From NCBI GenBank assembly GCA_022792175.1, contig JAAWAN010000040.1:1-64000 (forward strand): 64,000 nucleotides of DNA, in the 5' to 3' direction. A model generated the notes under the pieces. That model saw nothing but the letters and a program-made list of their open reading frames with translations, did not search any database and was not told where the DNA came from. The position numbers and the translations under genes were made by a program. This DNA is from Provencibacterium sp. GTDB taxonomy: Bacteria; Bacillota; Clostridia; Oscillospirales; Ruminococcaceae. Below are positions 17,784-27,583 of the stretch, in pieces; position 1 is the stretch's first letter, and each line of letters starts with the position of its first letter.

Positions 17784-18371
17784 TTATTGCGGACGCTTCA
17801 CGATAACCTCATCCACCAGCCCATAGGCCTTCGCCTCTTCGGCTGTCAGAAAATTATCGCGATCGGTATCCCGCTCAATCACCTCAACCGGCTGCCCGGT
17901 AAATTCGGAATACATCCGGTTCATCCGCTCGCGTACGCGGATAATGTGATCGGAATGGATTTTGAAATCGCTCGCCTGGCCCTTATAGCCGCCGAGCGGC
18001 TGATGAATCATAATTTCGCTGTTGGGGAGCGCAAAGCGCTTGCCTTTCGCCCCCGCCGCCAGCAGAAAGGAGGCCATCGAAGCGCACATTCCCAGGCAGA
18101 TGGTTGAAACATCGCATTTGATATACTGCATGGTGTCATAAATCGCCATGCCGGAAGTAATCGATCCGCCGGGGCTGTTGATATACAAATCAATCGGCTT
18201 ATCCGGATCCTGCCCCTCCAAAAAGAGCAGCTCTGCCACGACGATGGACGCCGTTGTATCGTTGATTTCTTCGTTGAGCATCACCACCCGGTCGTTGAGC
18301 AGTCTGGAAAAAATATCATAGGACCGCTCACCGCGATTGGTCTGCTCTATGACCATTGGCACAAGGCTCAT
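17784..18371 (-). CDS. clpP: ATP-dependent Clp protease proteolytic subunit ClpP
   Basis: 195 residues. Catalytic triad Ser98 (GMCASMASF), His123 (MIHQPLGG) and Asp172 (DRDNFL). YINSPGGS and the N-terminal processing-type region are present. It assembles as a tetradecamer with ClpX or ClpC. It lies 71 bp downstream of tig and upstream of clpX, the common bacterial order. GGGGGTG serves as RBS. Confidence 0.98.
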   Translation of the reverse strand: MSLVPMVIEQTNRGERSYDIFSRLLNDRVVMLNEEINDTTASIVVAELLFLEGQDPDKPIDLYINSPGGSITSGMAIYDTMQYIKCDVSTICLGMCASMASFLLAAGAKGKRFALPNSEIMIHQPLGGYKGQASDFKIHSDHIIRVRERMNRMYSEFTGQPVEVIERDTDRDNFLTAEEAKAYGLVDEVIVKRPQ

Positions 18372-18442
18372 CGCACTGCACCCCCATTTTTATTATTTGG
18401 AAAACACGGCGGGACTCTTCCCCGCCGCCCGCAGAAGAGGCC

Positions 18443-19798
18443 TCAGGCCTCCTCGCTCTCCTCAGCGGCTTTCTTGGTACGGCGGGTGCGCTTTTTCGGC
18501 TTTTCCGGCGCCTCCTGCTCCCCACCGGTCACAACCGCATTATCCCGCACGATATCGATCGCCTTCTGAACAGCCAGGTCCTTTTTGATTTCCGCGGCCG
18601 GAATGCTGCTCTTCAGCTTTTCCACATCGCCCTTATACTGCTCGGCAATGCGGGCATACTCCGCTTCCACCTCCTGCTCGCTCACCGTAATACCCTCGAG
18701 TTCTACAATCTTCTCGAGCGCCAGCCGGATTTTTACCTGCCGCTCGGCGGGTTCGCGGAAGGACTCCTTGAAGGCTTCTGCCGTCTGCCCCATATACTGC
18801 AGGTACATCTCCATCGGGATTCCCTGCGCCTGCAGGCGGTATTCATAGTCATGCATCATCTCCTCGACCTTGTTGTCATACATCTCGGTCGGGATTTCGC
18901 CGGTGAGTCCCTCAATGACCTTGTCAATCAGCGCATCCTCAAACGCATCCTGCGCCTGATGGTTCTTCTGCTCCTGCAGCTTTTCGCGGATATCCGCCTT
19001 CAGCGCCTCGAGCGTATCAAACTCGCTGACATCCTTGGCAAACTCGTCGTCCAGCTCAGGCAGCTGCTCCTCTTCAATCGAAAGAAGCTTCACCTTGAAG
19101 GTGGCATCCTTGCCTTTGAGCTCCTCATGATACTGCTCCGGGAAGGTAACGTTTACATCAAACTCCTCGCCGGTGCTGTGGCCGGCTACCTGGTCCTCAA
19201 AGCCGGGAATAAACTGTCCGCTCCCGAGGCGCAGGTGATGTCCCTCGCCCTTGCCGCCCTCGAAGGGAACGCCATCTACAAAGCCCTCATAGTCGATAAC
19301 GGCGGTATCGCCCTGCTTCGCCGGACGGTCGGAAACGGTCAGCATGCGCGCATTGCGGCGGCGGCGGCGGTCAAGCTCCTCATCGATCTCGCTGTCCTCC
19401 ACAGTCTTGACCTCTTTGGCGGCTTTTATTCCCTTATACTCGCCAACCTCCACCTCCGGCTTCACCACTACCTCGGCGCGGAAGGTAAAGCCTTCTGCAT
19501 TCACCTCGGTAATCTCCACCTTCGGATAGGAGACCGGCTCGAGCTTTGCCTCTTCGAGCGCCTGCTGATAGGCCTTCGGATACAGCTCATTCACCGCATC
19601 CTCATAAAATACGCCTTCGCCATACATTTTATACACAACCGATTTCGGCGCCTTGCCCCTGCGGAAGCCGGGCACATTAAACCGGTGGATATTCTTGCGG
19701 AATGCGCGGTCAACCGCGGGCGCAAATTCATCCGCCCCAACGGCGACAATCAGCTCATATTTGTTCGTCTCAATTTTCTTTTGTGAAGTAAGTGTCAT
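18443..19798 (-). CDS. tig: Trigger factor (ribosome-associated chaperone/PPIase)
   Basis: 451 residues in three parts. The ribosome-binding N-domain has the signature FNVPGFRRGKAPK (about 40-52). A FKBP-type PPIase domain is centred at about 150-245, and a helical C-terminal chaperone domain follows. The last 25 residues form a basic/acidic tail (KPKKRTRRTKKAAEESEEA) beyond the usual end. An AGGAGG site precedes the ATG. First gene of tig-clpP-clpX. Confidence 0.98.
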   Translation of the reverse strand: MTLTSQKKIETNKYELIVAVGADEFAPAVDRAFRKNIHRFNVPGFRRGKAPKSVVYKMYGEGVFYEDAVNELYPKAYQQALEEAKLEPVSYPKVEITEVNAEGFTFRAEVVVKPEVEVGEYKGIKAAKEVKTVEDSEIDEELDRRRRRNARMLTVSDRPAKQGDTAVIDYEGFVDGVPFEGGKGEGHHLRLGSGQFIPGFEDQVAGHSTGEEFDVNVTFPEQYHEELKGKDATFKVKLLSIEEEQLPELDDEFAKDVSEFDTLEALKADIREKLQEQKNHQAQDAFEDALIDKVIEGLTGEIPTEMYDNKVEEMMHDYEYRLQAQGIPMEMYLQYMGQTAEAFKESFREPAERQVKIRLALEKIVELEGITVSEQEVEAEYARIAEQYKGDVEKLKSSIPAAEIKKDLAVQKAIDIVRDNAVVTGGEQEAPEKPKKRTRRTKKAAEESEEA

Positions 19799-19837
19799 TA
19801 CCTCGTTCCTCCTGTAAACCGCTTATTAACATCCGGT

Positions 19838-19873
19838 CCGGGCCGCCTGCAGCTGCAGGCATCCGCGGCCCGG
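19838..19873 (-). other. Strong hairpin in the tig 5' leader
   Basis: CCGGGCCGC (19838-19846) pairs with GCGGCCCGG (19865-19873); the loop holds a self-complementary CTGCAGCTGCAG. It lies 40-75 bases upstream of the tig start and downstream of a TGATAAAAT extended -10 (about 19891-19899, minus strand). It may affect mRNA stability. Confidence 0.5.
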
Positions 19874-20011
19874 TATCAATCTATCCTCACGATTTTATCA
19901 TATCCACCGGTAAAAAACCAGACCTTCTCCTTCTTATTTTGCCTGAATTTCCCTGCGCAGCGGCAAAATCTGCCGGAATTTACAATTCATTCATATTTAA
20001 TCCGCCCGGTT

Positions 20012-20707
20012 TTACACCGTTTCCTCCACTAAAAGCGGACGAAAACGGAGAAAATCAGCAGAGACCAGCTGAAAGCGGATGCCGTCAAACTCGCCGCAGA
20101 CTGCGCGGGCGCAGCCGGCCGAATGGATATGCCCATAGTAGCACCGGCGCACGCCGAAGCGGTGGAGCACCTCGAGAATCTCCCCGGAAACCTCCCCGCC
20201 ATAAACGGGCGGATAGTGCAGAAAGGCCACCTTCTCCCCCGGATATTTTTCGCCCTCCTGCAGGGAAAGCTGCAGGCGCATCGCCTCGCGCAGAAGAATC
20301 TTGCGGTCATGCGCCTCCCCCTTTTCAAACAGCCATCCCCGGCTGCCGCAGAGCGCCATTCCCCCGCAGGGGCAGGCATTGTTGTGCAGCAGCGACAGGG
20401 AGAGAAGGCCATGGCGCGAAAAAAAGTCCTGCATCTTCGCCGCCGTTGCCCACCAGTAATCGTGGTTGCCCTTAACGAGCAGCTTTCTTCCCGGCAACCG
20501 GTCAAGAAACTGCAGATCCATCAGCGCCCCGTCAAGCGTCATCCCCCAGGAGAGGTCACCGGCCACCACTACGGTATCCCCATCGGATACCGCTTCCCGC
20601 CAGTGCCGTTCGAGGCGCTCCACATAATTCTCCCAGCCGGGGAAGATATCCATTTTTTTATCCGCTCCCAGCGAGAGATGAAGGTCGCCAATGGTAAAAA
20701 CCGCCAT
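20012..20707 (-). CDS. Metallophosphoesterase (calcineurin-like)
   Basis: 231 residues. All five metal motifs are visible: GDLHLS (residues about 7-12), GDLSWGM, GNHDYWW, FLHYPPVY and GHIHSAG, giving a two-metal phosphoesterase active site. The family includes predicted phosphohydrolases of unknown substrate. ATG 20707 is preferred over a TTG three codons earlier, with GGGGGA upstream. Transcribed in the same direction as thrC, 49 bp after it. Confidence 0.88.
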   Translation of the reverse strand: MAVFTIGDLHLSLGADKKMDIFPGWENYVERLERHWREAVSDGDTVVVAGDLSWGMTLDGALMDLQFLDRLPGRKLLVKGNHDYWWATAAKMQDFFSRHGLLSLSLLHNNACPCGGMALCGSRGWLFEKGEAHDRKILLREAMRLQLSLQEGEKYPGEKVAFLHYPPVYGGEVSGEILEVLHRFGVRRCYYGHIHSAGCARAVCGEFDGIRFQLVSADFLRFRPLLVEETV

Positions 20708-20755
20708 AGAAAACAACTATCCCCCATTTTTAAGCTCTGCGGCCGCAAAAGGCCT

Positions 20756-22240
20756 TTACAGTCCCAGTATCCGGGCGCAGGTGCCCTCCATCTCCCCGGC
20801 CGTACAGCTCTCGCAAAAGCGGTCCGTCCTGCCGCGCAGCCGCTCAAGCGGCAGGGGAACCGCCGCGCCGGTCGCGGCGAAAAGCGCATCTGTCGCGGAA
20901 AACAGCCCTTCCCCCGTGGGAATCCGCAGCGCCTCGCAGACACTGCCGGCAAACTTATAGGGAGAGGCGGTAGAGACCACCACCGTTTTGCCCGGCAGCT
21001 GGGAGCGCACCTTTTCATATACGCCGTAGGCGACCGCCGTATGCGGGTCAAGCAGATAGGAATAGCGCGCATAGACCGAGCGGATGACCGCCTGCGTCTC
21101 TCCATCATCGCAAAAGCCGCCGATAAAGTCGCGGGTGATGGCCGCATGCACCTCCTCCGGCAGGGTATAGCGGCCGGTTTCCCGAAGCGCCTGCATCAGC
21201 GAGCGCACCTGCGCATCCTCCCGCCCGCCGGCTTCAAAGAGCAGCCGCTCCAGGTTGGAGGAGATCAGAATATCCATCGAGGGCGAAAGGGAGGGATAAA
21301 AGGCGCGATTGCGGTCATAAACGCCGCTCTGCAGAAAGTCGCTCAGAACATGATTGCGGTTGGAGGCGCAGACCAGCCTGCCGATGGGCAGCCCCATCCG
21401 CTTCGCATAATAGGCGGCCAAAATGTTGCCGAAATTGCCGGTCGGCACAACGACATGCAGCGGCTCTCCCATGGCCAGCTCCTCATCGCGCACCAGATCA
21501 CAGTAGGCGCTCACATAGTAAACAATCTGCGGCAGCAGCCGCCCGAAGTTTATCGAGTTGGCGCTCGAAAAGCGCTTGCCGGCGCGGGCCATCCGCCCGG
21601 CAAAGGCGGGATCGGTAAAGAGCTTTTTCACGCCGGACTGCGCATCGTCAAAATTGCCCTCTATCGCGCAGACATAAACGTTTTCCCCCTCCTGCGCGCG
21701 CATCTGGTGCTTCTGCATCTCGCTGACCCCATCGCGCGGGTAGAAAACGAGCACCCGAACGCCCGGCACGCCGGCAAAGCCCTCGAGCGCCGCCTTCCCG
21801 GTATCGCCCGAGGTGGCGACCAGAATCACCAGCTCCTGCTGCACCGCATTTTTGCGCGCGCTGGCCGTCATCAGCCCCGGCAGCAGCTGCAGCGCCATAT
21901 CCTTAAAGGCGCAGGTCGGCCCGTGCCAGAGCTCGAGCAGGTAGCACTCCTCCCCCAGTCTGGAAAGCGGGGCGGGCAGCTCTCCCTCAAATTTTCCGCC
22001 GGTATAGGCAGCGCGCACGCACTCGGAAATCTCCGCGACGGTAAAATCGCCGAGAAACTTCTCGAGCACCTTCTCCGCGCGCCCCACATAGTCCGCCGCG
22101 CACAGCTGCAAAAGCTCCTGCTGCGAAAAAGCCGGCAGCCTCTCCGGCACAAACAGCCCGCCCTCATCGCTGATTCCTTGCAGGATGGCTTCGCTGGCGG
22201 TTTTCACATTTTTCTTATCGCGGGTACTGATATACTGCAT
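20756..22240 (-). CDS. thrC: Threonine synthase
   Basis: 494 residues. It converts O-phosphohomoserine to threonine with PLP. It has the YISTRD opening, LLELWHGPTCAFKDMALQ with the PLP lysine, and ATSGDTGKAAL, the phosphate-binding segment. The length fits the longer fungal/E. coli-type threonine synthases. Other threonine-pathway genes are not in the window. The M19 dipeptidase lies 52 bp upstream and may be co-transcribed. Confidence 0.96.
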   Translation of the reverse strand: MQYISTRDKKNVKTASEAILQGISDEGGLFVPERLPAFSQQELLQLCAADYVGRAEKVLEKFLGDFTVAEISECVRAAYTGGKFEGELPAPLSRLGEECYLLELWHGPTCAFKDMALQLLPGLMTASARKNAVQQELVILVATSGDTGKAALEGFAGVPGVRVLVFYPRDGVSEMQKHQMRAQEGENVYVCAIEGNFDDAQSGVKKLFTDPAFAGRMARAGKRFSSANSINFGRLLPQIVYYVSAYCDLVRDEELAMGEPLHVVVPTGNFGNILAAYYAKRMGLPIGRLVCASNRNHVLSDFLQSGVYDRNRAFYPSLSPSMDILISSNLERLLFEAGGREDAQVRSLMQALRETGRYTLPEEVHAAITRDFIGGFCDDGETQAVIRSVYARYSYLLDPHTAVAYGVYEKVRSQLPGKTVVVSTASPYKFAGSVCEALRIPTGEGLFSATDALFAATGAAVPLPLERLRGRTDRFCESCTAGEMEGTCARILGL

Positions 22241-22292
22241 CTTCCTGAATTCCCTTCCTCTTTATTGGCGTCTCCTGCCCTTCTGCTCCGGC

Positions 22293-23231
22293 CTACAGCT
22301 CGCCGGCATACAGGCGGCTGAAAAACCGGAAGGCGTTGCCGAAAAAGATTTTATCCACTGTCTGCTGGCCGATGCCGTCATCGAGCAGCGTCTGATACAG
22401 TTTTTTCAGCTTCTGCGGCCGGTCGATGCACTCATCGATATCGGCCCCGTCATAATCGCTGCCAATGGCCAGCGTATCCTCCCCGCCCAGCTCGAGAAAA
22501 TGCTCCAGGTGGCGGGCCATCGCAGGAAGGTTCGCCGTTTCACCGGCAGGGGCGATAAAATCCCGGGCAAAATTGAGGCCCACCAGCCCCCCCTTTTCCG
22601 CAATGGCCGTAAACATCTCATCGGTGAGGTTGCGCCGGTGCGGGCAGACGCTGCGCGCGTTTGAATGGGTGGCAATGACCGGCTTTTCCGCCGTCTCGAG
22701 AACCTCCCAGAAGCTCTGGTCGTTGAGATGGGAAACATCCACCGCAATATGAAGCCGCTCCATCTCCCGGATGGCCTCTTTGCCGAACCCGGTCAGCCTG
22801 CCGTCATCCCCGACGCCGCCCGCAATCTCGTTGTTGCCGTTCCAGGTCAGCGTCAGGCTGCGTACGCCGGCATTGGCGAGCACCGTTACCATATCCAGAC
22901 TGCCATGCAGCACGCTGCCGCCCTCGACTGCGAGAATGCCGGACATTCCCCTGTGCTCTGCCGCCTGCGCGAGCGTTTTCGCCGAATGGATATCCCTCAG
23001 CTTCCCTTCCGATTCTGCCAGCTGGCGGCGATAGAAGACATTGTGGATGGAAAAAAAGTTTTCCGCCTGCAGTCCGCGTATCTCATCCGGGATGAAAATG
23101 GCATAAAGCTGAACATAGCTGTCAAAATCCTGCGCATCGGAAAGGTGCAGATGGTTTTGGCCGTTATCCAGCGTCCAGCCCTTGCGCTTGCAGAGGGTCA
23201 GCGTGTCACAGTGCAGATCGAAAACCCGCAT
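22293..23231 (-). CDS. Membrane-dipeptidase-family peptidase (M19)
   Basis: 312 residues. Metal ligands of the M19 fold are visible: DLHCDTL (HxD, residues about 5-11), the Glu in AVEGGSVL, the histidines in VDVSHLND and THSNARSV, and Asp in AIGSDYDGAD. Bacterial members cleave dipeptides, often with a D residue at the C-terminus. No signal peptide is present, so it is cytoplasmic. ATG 23231 follows AAGGAGG. It lies between an ornithine-cyclodeaminase-like gene and thrC. Confidence 0.92.
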   Translation of the reverse strand: MRVFDLHCDTLTLCKRKGWTLDNGQNHLHLSDAQDFDSYVQLYAIFIPDEIRGLQAENFFSIHNVFYRRQLAESEGKLRDIHSAKTLAQAAEHRGMSGILAVEGGSVLHGSLDMVTVLANAGVRSLTLTWNGNNEIAGGVGDDGRLTGFGKEAIREMERLHIAVDVSHLNDQSFWEVLETAEKPVIATHSNARSVCPHRRNLTDEMFTAIAEKGGLVGLNFARDFIAPAGETANLPAMARHLEHFLELGGEDTLAIGSDYDGADIDECIDRPQKLKKLYQTLLDDGIGQQTVDKIFFGNAFRFFSRLYAGEL

Positions 23232-23295
23232 AAAAAAACTCCTCCTTACAAACCCCTGGTTCTTTTCTCCGCCGCCCGCGCGGGCGAACGATGCC

Positions 23296-24246
23296 CTAAA
23301 TCCAGAATTTTTCTGCCGGCTCCTCGAGCGAAAGCTCAGGGAGCCCGGTATTTTCCAGCCGCTTATAGATATGGGCGGCAAAGCAGATATCATGCAGCGC
23401 AATGCCGATATTGTAGGCGAGTATCCGCTCCCTGTCGCTTTCCCGGCCCGCCTTCCGTCCGTTTACGACATCGGAAACCTCGGCAAAGGCGCGAAACCGG
23501 CTGAAATTTTTGAAATGGCAGACATGGCCATAATCATCCGCAAAAATCTTATCAAAAAACAGGTCGCAGTTTGTAAAGCCGCGCGTATGAATAGGGACGA
23601 CCAGCACCCCTTCTTCAAAGCAGCTGTCCGGGCAGATATCTTCCCCCACATAGGTGACGGCCGACAAAACGACCTCCCTGCCGGCAGCCAGCTCCTCCGG
23701 CGTATCCACATAAGAAAAGTGCAGATTGGGACAGGAAGAAAAGCGCCCGGCAAAAAGCTGCTCCTGCCCCTTATACCGGAGAAGGGCAATATCCAGCTCC
23801 TTTTCCGGCAGCATGGCCGCCAGCACCAGCAGCGCCGCCCTCGCCGTATTCCCCAGCCCCATTATTCCCAGCCGCGAAAAACCCGGCTTCGCAAAAAGCA
23901 GAACGGAGTGCGCCGCCACTGCGCCGGTGCGCATCGCCGTAATCCAGTTGGCATCCATCAGCGCCCTGCATTCGCCGGTAGCCGCATCAAACAGCAGAAG
24001 CTTGCTGTCCAGGCTGGGAGAGCGGCCCGGGTAGCGGGTGACCAGCTTAACGCCACCCCAGCTCTCCCCGCCGCTGGAAAAAATGCCCGGCATCACATTG
24101 CAGAACACCCCTTCCGCCGGCTTCATGCTGATTTTGGGCGGCAGAATAGCGGAAGGCTTTTCCGCTATCATCCCGGCTGCCCACTGGTAGCAGCAGGCCG
24201 GGGAGAGTTCCAGTGCCTTGATAGCCTGAAACGTAATCACCTTCAT
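23296..24246 (-). CDS. Ornithine cyclodeaminase / mu-crystallin family protein
   Basis: 316 residues. It has ALMDANWITAMRTGAVAAHS, the family's substrate and hydride-transfer segment with a catalytic-type Arg-Thr-Gly, and a Rossmann loop LGIMGLGNTARAALLVL. Family members deaminate and cyclise ornithine, reduce ketimines, or act as alanine dehydrogenase; substrate cannot be told here. ATG 24246 follows GGGAGC. Adjacent to the M19 dipeptidase, which hints at a shared amino-acid or peptide pathway. Confidence 0.88.
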   Translation of the reverse strand: MKVITFQAIKALELSPACCYQWAAGMIAEKPSAILPPKISMKPAEGVFCNVMPGIFSSGGESWGGVKLVTRYPGRSPSLDSKLLLFDAATGECRALMDANWITAMRTGAVAAHSVLLFAKPGFSRLGIMGLGNTARAALLVLAAMLPEKELDIALLRYKGQEQLFAGRFSSCPNLHFSYVDTPEELAAGREVVLSAVTYVGEDICPDSCFEEGVLVVPIHTRGFTNCDLFFDKIFADDYGHVCHFKNFSRFRAFAEVSDVVNGRKAGRESDRERILAYNIGIALHDICFAAHIYKRLENTGLPELSLEEPAEKFWI

Positions 24247-24306
24247 CTGATAAAGCTCCCTTCTCCGGAACGCCTTTTCCTGCGTTCCGCTCATTGCCGC
24301 TCTCTT

Positions 24307-24690
24307 CTACAAATCATCGCAGGTGAAGGCCCCCGGCAGGTAGGAAAAAGAGAGCACCTCTTCCCGCCCCTTCTCCAAAATGACCGACGCCAGATCAAAG
24401 CGCGGCTGAAGCTCTGCTGCTTTTGGATGCGAAAGCAGATAGTGCTGCGCACTCTCTGCAATCCGGCGGCGCTTTCCCCTGCCCACCGCCTCCTCAGGAG
24501 CGCCCAGGGCCGCAGAAAAACGGGTTTTCACCTCGATAAAGCAGAGGAAATCCCCCATCCGGGCGATGATATCTATTTCCCCCAAAGGGCAGCGCCAGTT
24601 GCGCTCTAAAAGCTGCGCCCCCCGGCCCTTCAGCCATGCGGCCGCATAGTCCTCCCCAAAGCGGCCGCGGCGGTTACTTTGGCTCGTCAT
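24307..24690 (-). CDS. yraN: YraN family protein (UPF0102)
   Basis: 127 residues. It has the nuclease-like core of the family: RGRFGEDYAAAWLKGRG, then GEIDIIA and CFIEVKTR, which supply D...E-x-K residues of the PD-(D/E)xK fold. Function is not established; it sits next to rnhB in many bacteria, as here, overlapping the end of rnhB by 17 bp. Confidence 0.93.
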   Translation of the reverse strand: MTSQSNRRGRFGEDYAAAWLKGRGAQLLERNWRCPLGEIDIIARMGDFLCFIEVKTRFSAALGAPEEAVGRGKRRRIAESAQHYLLSHPKAAELQPRFDLASVILEKGREEVLSFSYLPGAFTCDDL

Positions 24691-25327
24691 CCTGAAAGAA
24701 TTTTTTCAGAAAGCTGCGCCGGTGGATGGGGGAGGCGCCAAACTCACGCAGCCGCTCATAATGCCTCTTAGTCGGATAGCCCTTGTGCACCTGCAGCTCA
24801 TACTGCGGATACTGCTCGGCCAGCTGCTCCATCAGCCGGTCCCGGCTGACCTTGGCCAGAATGGAGGCCGCCGCAACGCTCGCAGAAAGCGCATCGCCAT
24901 GTACAATCGTTATCGTGTGCTCACAGGAAAGCCCGGGGTCCTGGTTGCCGTCCACCAAAACGAGGTCGGGCGGCAGCTGCAGCCCTTCTACCGCGCGGCG
25001 CATTGCCAGAAAAGTGGCCTGCAGAATGTTGTAGCGGTCGATTTCTTCGCTTGTCGCATAGGCAACCGACCAGCCGGCCGCCCGCGCGGTAATCTCCTCA
25101 TAGAGCGCTTCCCGCTTTTTTTTGCTGAGCTTTTTAGAATCATTAAGCCCCTCTATGCGCTCATCCCGCCGGAGGATGACCGCTCCCGCACACACCGGGC
25201 CTGCCAGCGGGCCGCGGCCCGCCTCATCCACCCCGCAGACGGTTAGAAAACCGCTGCGGTAGGCCTCCTGTTCAAACCGGTAAAGGTCCGGCTGTTCGCC
25301 GGTTTTTTTCGCAGTACTCTGCGCCAT
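24674..25327 (-). CDS. rnhB: Ribonuclease HII
   Basis: 217 residues. It removes ribonucleotides from DNA and RNA-DNA hybrids. The acidic site is VCGVDEAGRGPLAGPV (about residues 32-47), with further acids in LVDGN and the HGDALSASVAAASILAKV region. It opens with a short non-conserved N-terminus. It lies between rbgA and yraN, the conserved order. Confidence 0.96.
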   Translation of the reverse strand: MAQSTAKKTGEQPDLYRFEQEAYRSGFLTVCGVDEAGRGPLAGPVCAGAVILRRDERIEGLNDSKKLSKKKREALYEEITARAAGWSVAYATSEEIDRYNILQATFLAMRRAVEGLQLPPDLVLVDGNQDPGLSCEHTITIVHGDALSASVAAASILAKVSRDRLMEQLAEQYPQYELQVHKGYPTKRHYERLREFGASPIHRRSFLKKFFQDDEPK

Positions 25328-25411
25328 AAATCTGCCTGCCCTCCTTTACGCCCTGCCCGGCAGGGAATTTTCTGCCATCCGGCCATCCCGTATTCTGCAA
25401 AAATGTCCGGC

Positions 25412-26284
25412 TCAGTTTTCCGGCCTCTCCAGACTGATTTTTCCGAGGCTGCCGCCTCGAAATTCATCCAGAACGGTAATCGCGGCGCGCTCGGTGTTGA
25501 GCACACCGCCCGGCAGCAGCATGCCGCGCGCGCGAGCCACCTGCCCGAGCAGCTCATAGCCCTCTGCCTCTTCCATCTTCTCCCTGTCCAGCCGGTAGCG
25601 TGCCGCCAGCTGCTGCGGATAGTCCCGCGCGAGCAGCAAAAGCAGGCGGGAGGCAAGCGCCTCCAGATCCAGTACGTCATCCTTCACCGAGCCGACGAAG
25701 GCCAGGTGCTCGGCGACCTGCTGATCCTCAAACTTTGGCCAGAGTACGCCGGGGGTATCGAGCAGCTCCATCCCATCGGAAAGGGTGACCCACTGGCGGC
25801 CGCGGGTAACGCCCGGGCGGTCCTCCACCTTCGTGCGCCGCGAACCGGCCAGCCGGTTAATCAGCGAAGATTTGCCGACATTGGGAATGCCCACCACCAT
25901 CAGCCGCAGGCCGCCGCCCACCATACCGCGTGCCTTTCTGCGCTCGAGCAGCCCGGAAAGCGCCCTGCGAACGGTAGGGGAAAAGCGCTCGAGCCCCCGC
26001 CCGCTGCGGCAGTCGGCCGCAAGGGCGGCAACTCCCTGCTTTTCAAAAGCCTGCAGCCAGGCGCGGGTAAGCTCGGGGTCGGCGCTGTCCGCCTTATTTA
26101 ACAGTACGATACGGGGTTTGTTTTTAATGAGCCGCGAAAGCTCCGGATTGGCGCTCGCATAGGGAATGCGCGCATCCAGCAGCTCGATAACGGCATCGGT
26201 CAATTTGAGGCTGTCGGAAATCATTCGCCGGGTTTTGGCCATATGGCCGGGAAACCACTGGATAGAGGGGGCGTTATCCGCCAT
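25412..26284 (-). CDS. rbgA: Ribosome biogenesis GTPase RbgA (YlqF)
   Basis: 290 residues with the circularly permuted GTPase order: G4 (LLNKAD, about residue 60) before G1 (GIPNVGKSSLINRL, about 128-141) and G3 (DTPGVLWPK). The N-terminal QWFPGHMAKTRR is the family signature. It helps late 50S assembly. ATG 26284 follows AGGAAGG; an earlier ATG has no RBS. Followed by rnhB and yraN, preceded by lepB. Confidence 0.96.
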   Translation of the reverse strand: MADNAPSIQWFPGHMAKTRRMISDSLKLTDAVIELLDARIPYASANPELSRLIKNKPRIVLLNKADSADPELTRAWLQAFEKQGVAALAADCRSGRGLERFSPTVRRALSGLLERRKARGMVGGGLRLMVVGIPNVGKSSLINRLAGSRRTKVEDRPGVTRGRQWVTLSDGMELLDTPGVLWPKFEDQQVAEHLAFVGSVKDDVLDLEALASRLLLLLARDYPQQLAARYRLDREKMEEAEGYELLGQVARARGMLLPGGVLNTERAAITVLDEFRGGSLGKISLERPEN

Positions 26285-26519
26285 GCTTATTCTTCCTTCC
26301 TGCATAAGCCGCCTTACCGGCAGGTTTTAGGGTAAAGTAAACGTATTTAAAAGAATCCTGATTCTGTTAAAGCCTGCGCCGAACAGGGGCTGCAAAAGAG
26401 CCGACGGAACGGCTCGGGCCTTGGGCTATCTTAAATCAGCGCCGCCTGCCTCGCGCGCCAGGCGGACCATGGGGCCGCTGAGAAAAAACACACAATCTGC
26501 GCTTTTTGGGGTGCAGAGG

Positions 26520-27080
26520 CTATATCAGACCGAACTGGCCGAATGGGGCCAGCCGGAAAAATGTCTTCCCCATGATATACCGTTCATCCACCAGGCCGAT
26601 GCGGGCATCGCGGCTGTCGGAGGAATGGTTCCGGTTATCCCCCATGGCGAACACCTGCCCCGGCGGCACCGTCAGCGGGAACTGCATCGACTGCTCGGGC
26701 TGGTAGTGGGTGGGCTCAGACAGGAAGGGCTCCTCGAGCAGCTCGCCATTCAGGGTCACCGTTCCCACCTCAAAATCGATATCAATCTCATCGCCGCCGA
26801 CTGCGATCACCCGCTTAATCAGCGGCGTGCTGATTTCATTCGGCTTGGTGATGACCACGATATCCCCCCGCTGCGGCTGGTAAAAGAGATGATAGGAAAT
26901 CAGAAAATCCCCGTCGCCCAGTGTCGGGACCATCGATCTGCCCTCCACCCGGACCATCCGTATGGCAAAGGTACACAGCAGCACCACCAGAATCGCCGCC
27001 GTTATCAACGTCTCCAGATATTCAAAAACAGCCGCCGCCGCTTTTCGTCCCTGCCTGCGGGAGGACAGATCATCCGTCAT
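26520..27080 (-). CDS. lepB: Signal peptidase I
   Basis: 186 residues, the short Gram-positive type. One N-terminal membrane helix (about 22-41), then the nucleophile Ser49 (EGRSMVPTL) and general base Lys89 (LIKRVIAVGGD), and box E GDNRNHSSDSR. It cleaves exported preproteins on the outer face of the membrane. ATG 27080 is preceded by AGGGGA; the frame is open upstream but would add a non-family extension crossing the rplS terminator. Confidence 0.94.
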   Translation of the reverse strand: MTDDLSSRRQGRKAAAAVFEYLETLITAAILVVLLCTFAIRMVRVEGRSMVPTLGDGDFLISYHLFYQPQRGDIVVITKPNEISTPLIKRVIAVGGDEIDIDFEVGTVTLNGELLEEPFLSEPTHYQPEQSMQFPLTVPPGQVFAMGDNRNHSSDSRDARIGLVDERYIMGKTFFRLAPFGQFGLI

Positions 27081-27182
27081 GCTCCATATCCCCTTTCCCT
27101 GCTCTCCATTATAATGCGTACAGCAAAAAGCCGCAAGAGCAAACACCATGATTTTTCCGGCGCCCGCGGTAAAAGGCACAAA

Positions 27183-27218
27183 TAAAACAGGACGCGGAGA
27201 GCACTTCTCCGCGTCCTG
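27183..27218 (-). terminator. Intrinsic terminator after rplS
   Basis: Perfect 13-bp stem (CAGGACGCGGAGA at 27188-27200 with 27206-27218) followed on the minus strand by TTTTATT. It lies 21 bp past the rplS stop and separates rplS from lepB. Confidence 0.88.
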
Positions 27219-27238
27219 GTCCATTCTTATCCGCTGGC

Positions 27239-27583
27239 TTACTGGATATGGCTCTTGACCTTGGCCGCCTTGCCGACCTTGCCGCGCAGATAGTAGAGCT
27301 TGCTTCTGCGCACCTTGCCGCGGCGGATAACCTCTACCTTCTCCACATGCGGGGAATGAAGCGGGAATACCCTCTCCACGCCGCAGCCATGCGCTACCCG
27401 GCGCACGGTAAAGGTCTCGGCGATGCCGCCATGCTTCTTCGCAATAACGGTCCCCTCAAAGGCCTGGGTTCTCTCGCGCTCGCCTTCCTTGATTTTTACG
27501 CTCACGCGCACGGTGTCGCCGATTTCGAACTGCGGCAGCTCCGCTTTCAGACTGGACTGGGCAATCGTTTCCAGTGCATTCAT
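27239..27583 (-). CDS. rplS: 50S ribosomal protein L19
   Basis: 114 residues, normal size. Signature segments: [33 protein letters not shown], and [17 protein letters not shown] with [15 protein letters not shown] at the end. It sits at the 30S-50S interface. A GGAGGAG site precedes the start. Own promoter and own terminator. Confidence 0.98.
   Translation of the reverse strand: MNALETIAQSSLKAELPQFEIGDTVRVSVKIKEGERERTQAFEGTVIAKKHGGIAETFTVRRVAHGCGVERVFPLHSPHVEKVEVIRRGKVRRSKLYYLRGKVGKAAKVKSHIQ

Noticed and set aside
20123-22321. Long plus-strand open frame of about 730 codons
   Set aside because: It is antisense to thrC and the phosphoesterase, both with complete catalytic motifs. High GC makes long shadow frames common here.
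26395-26420. Terminator at GAGCCG-ACGGAA-CGGCTC
   Set aside because: Six-base stem with no T run on either strand and no gene end at the right distance.
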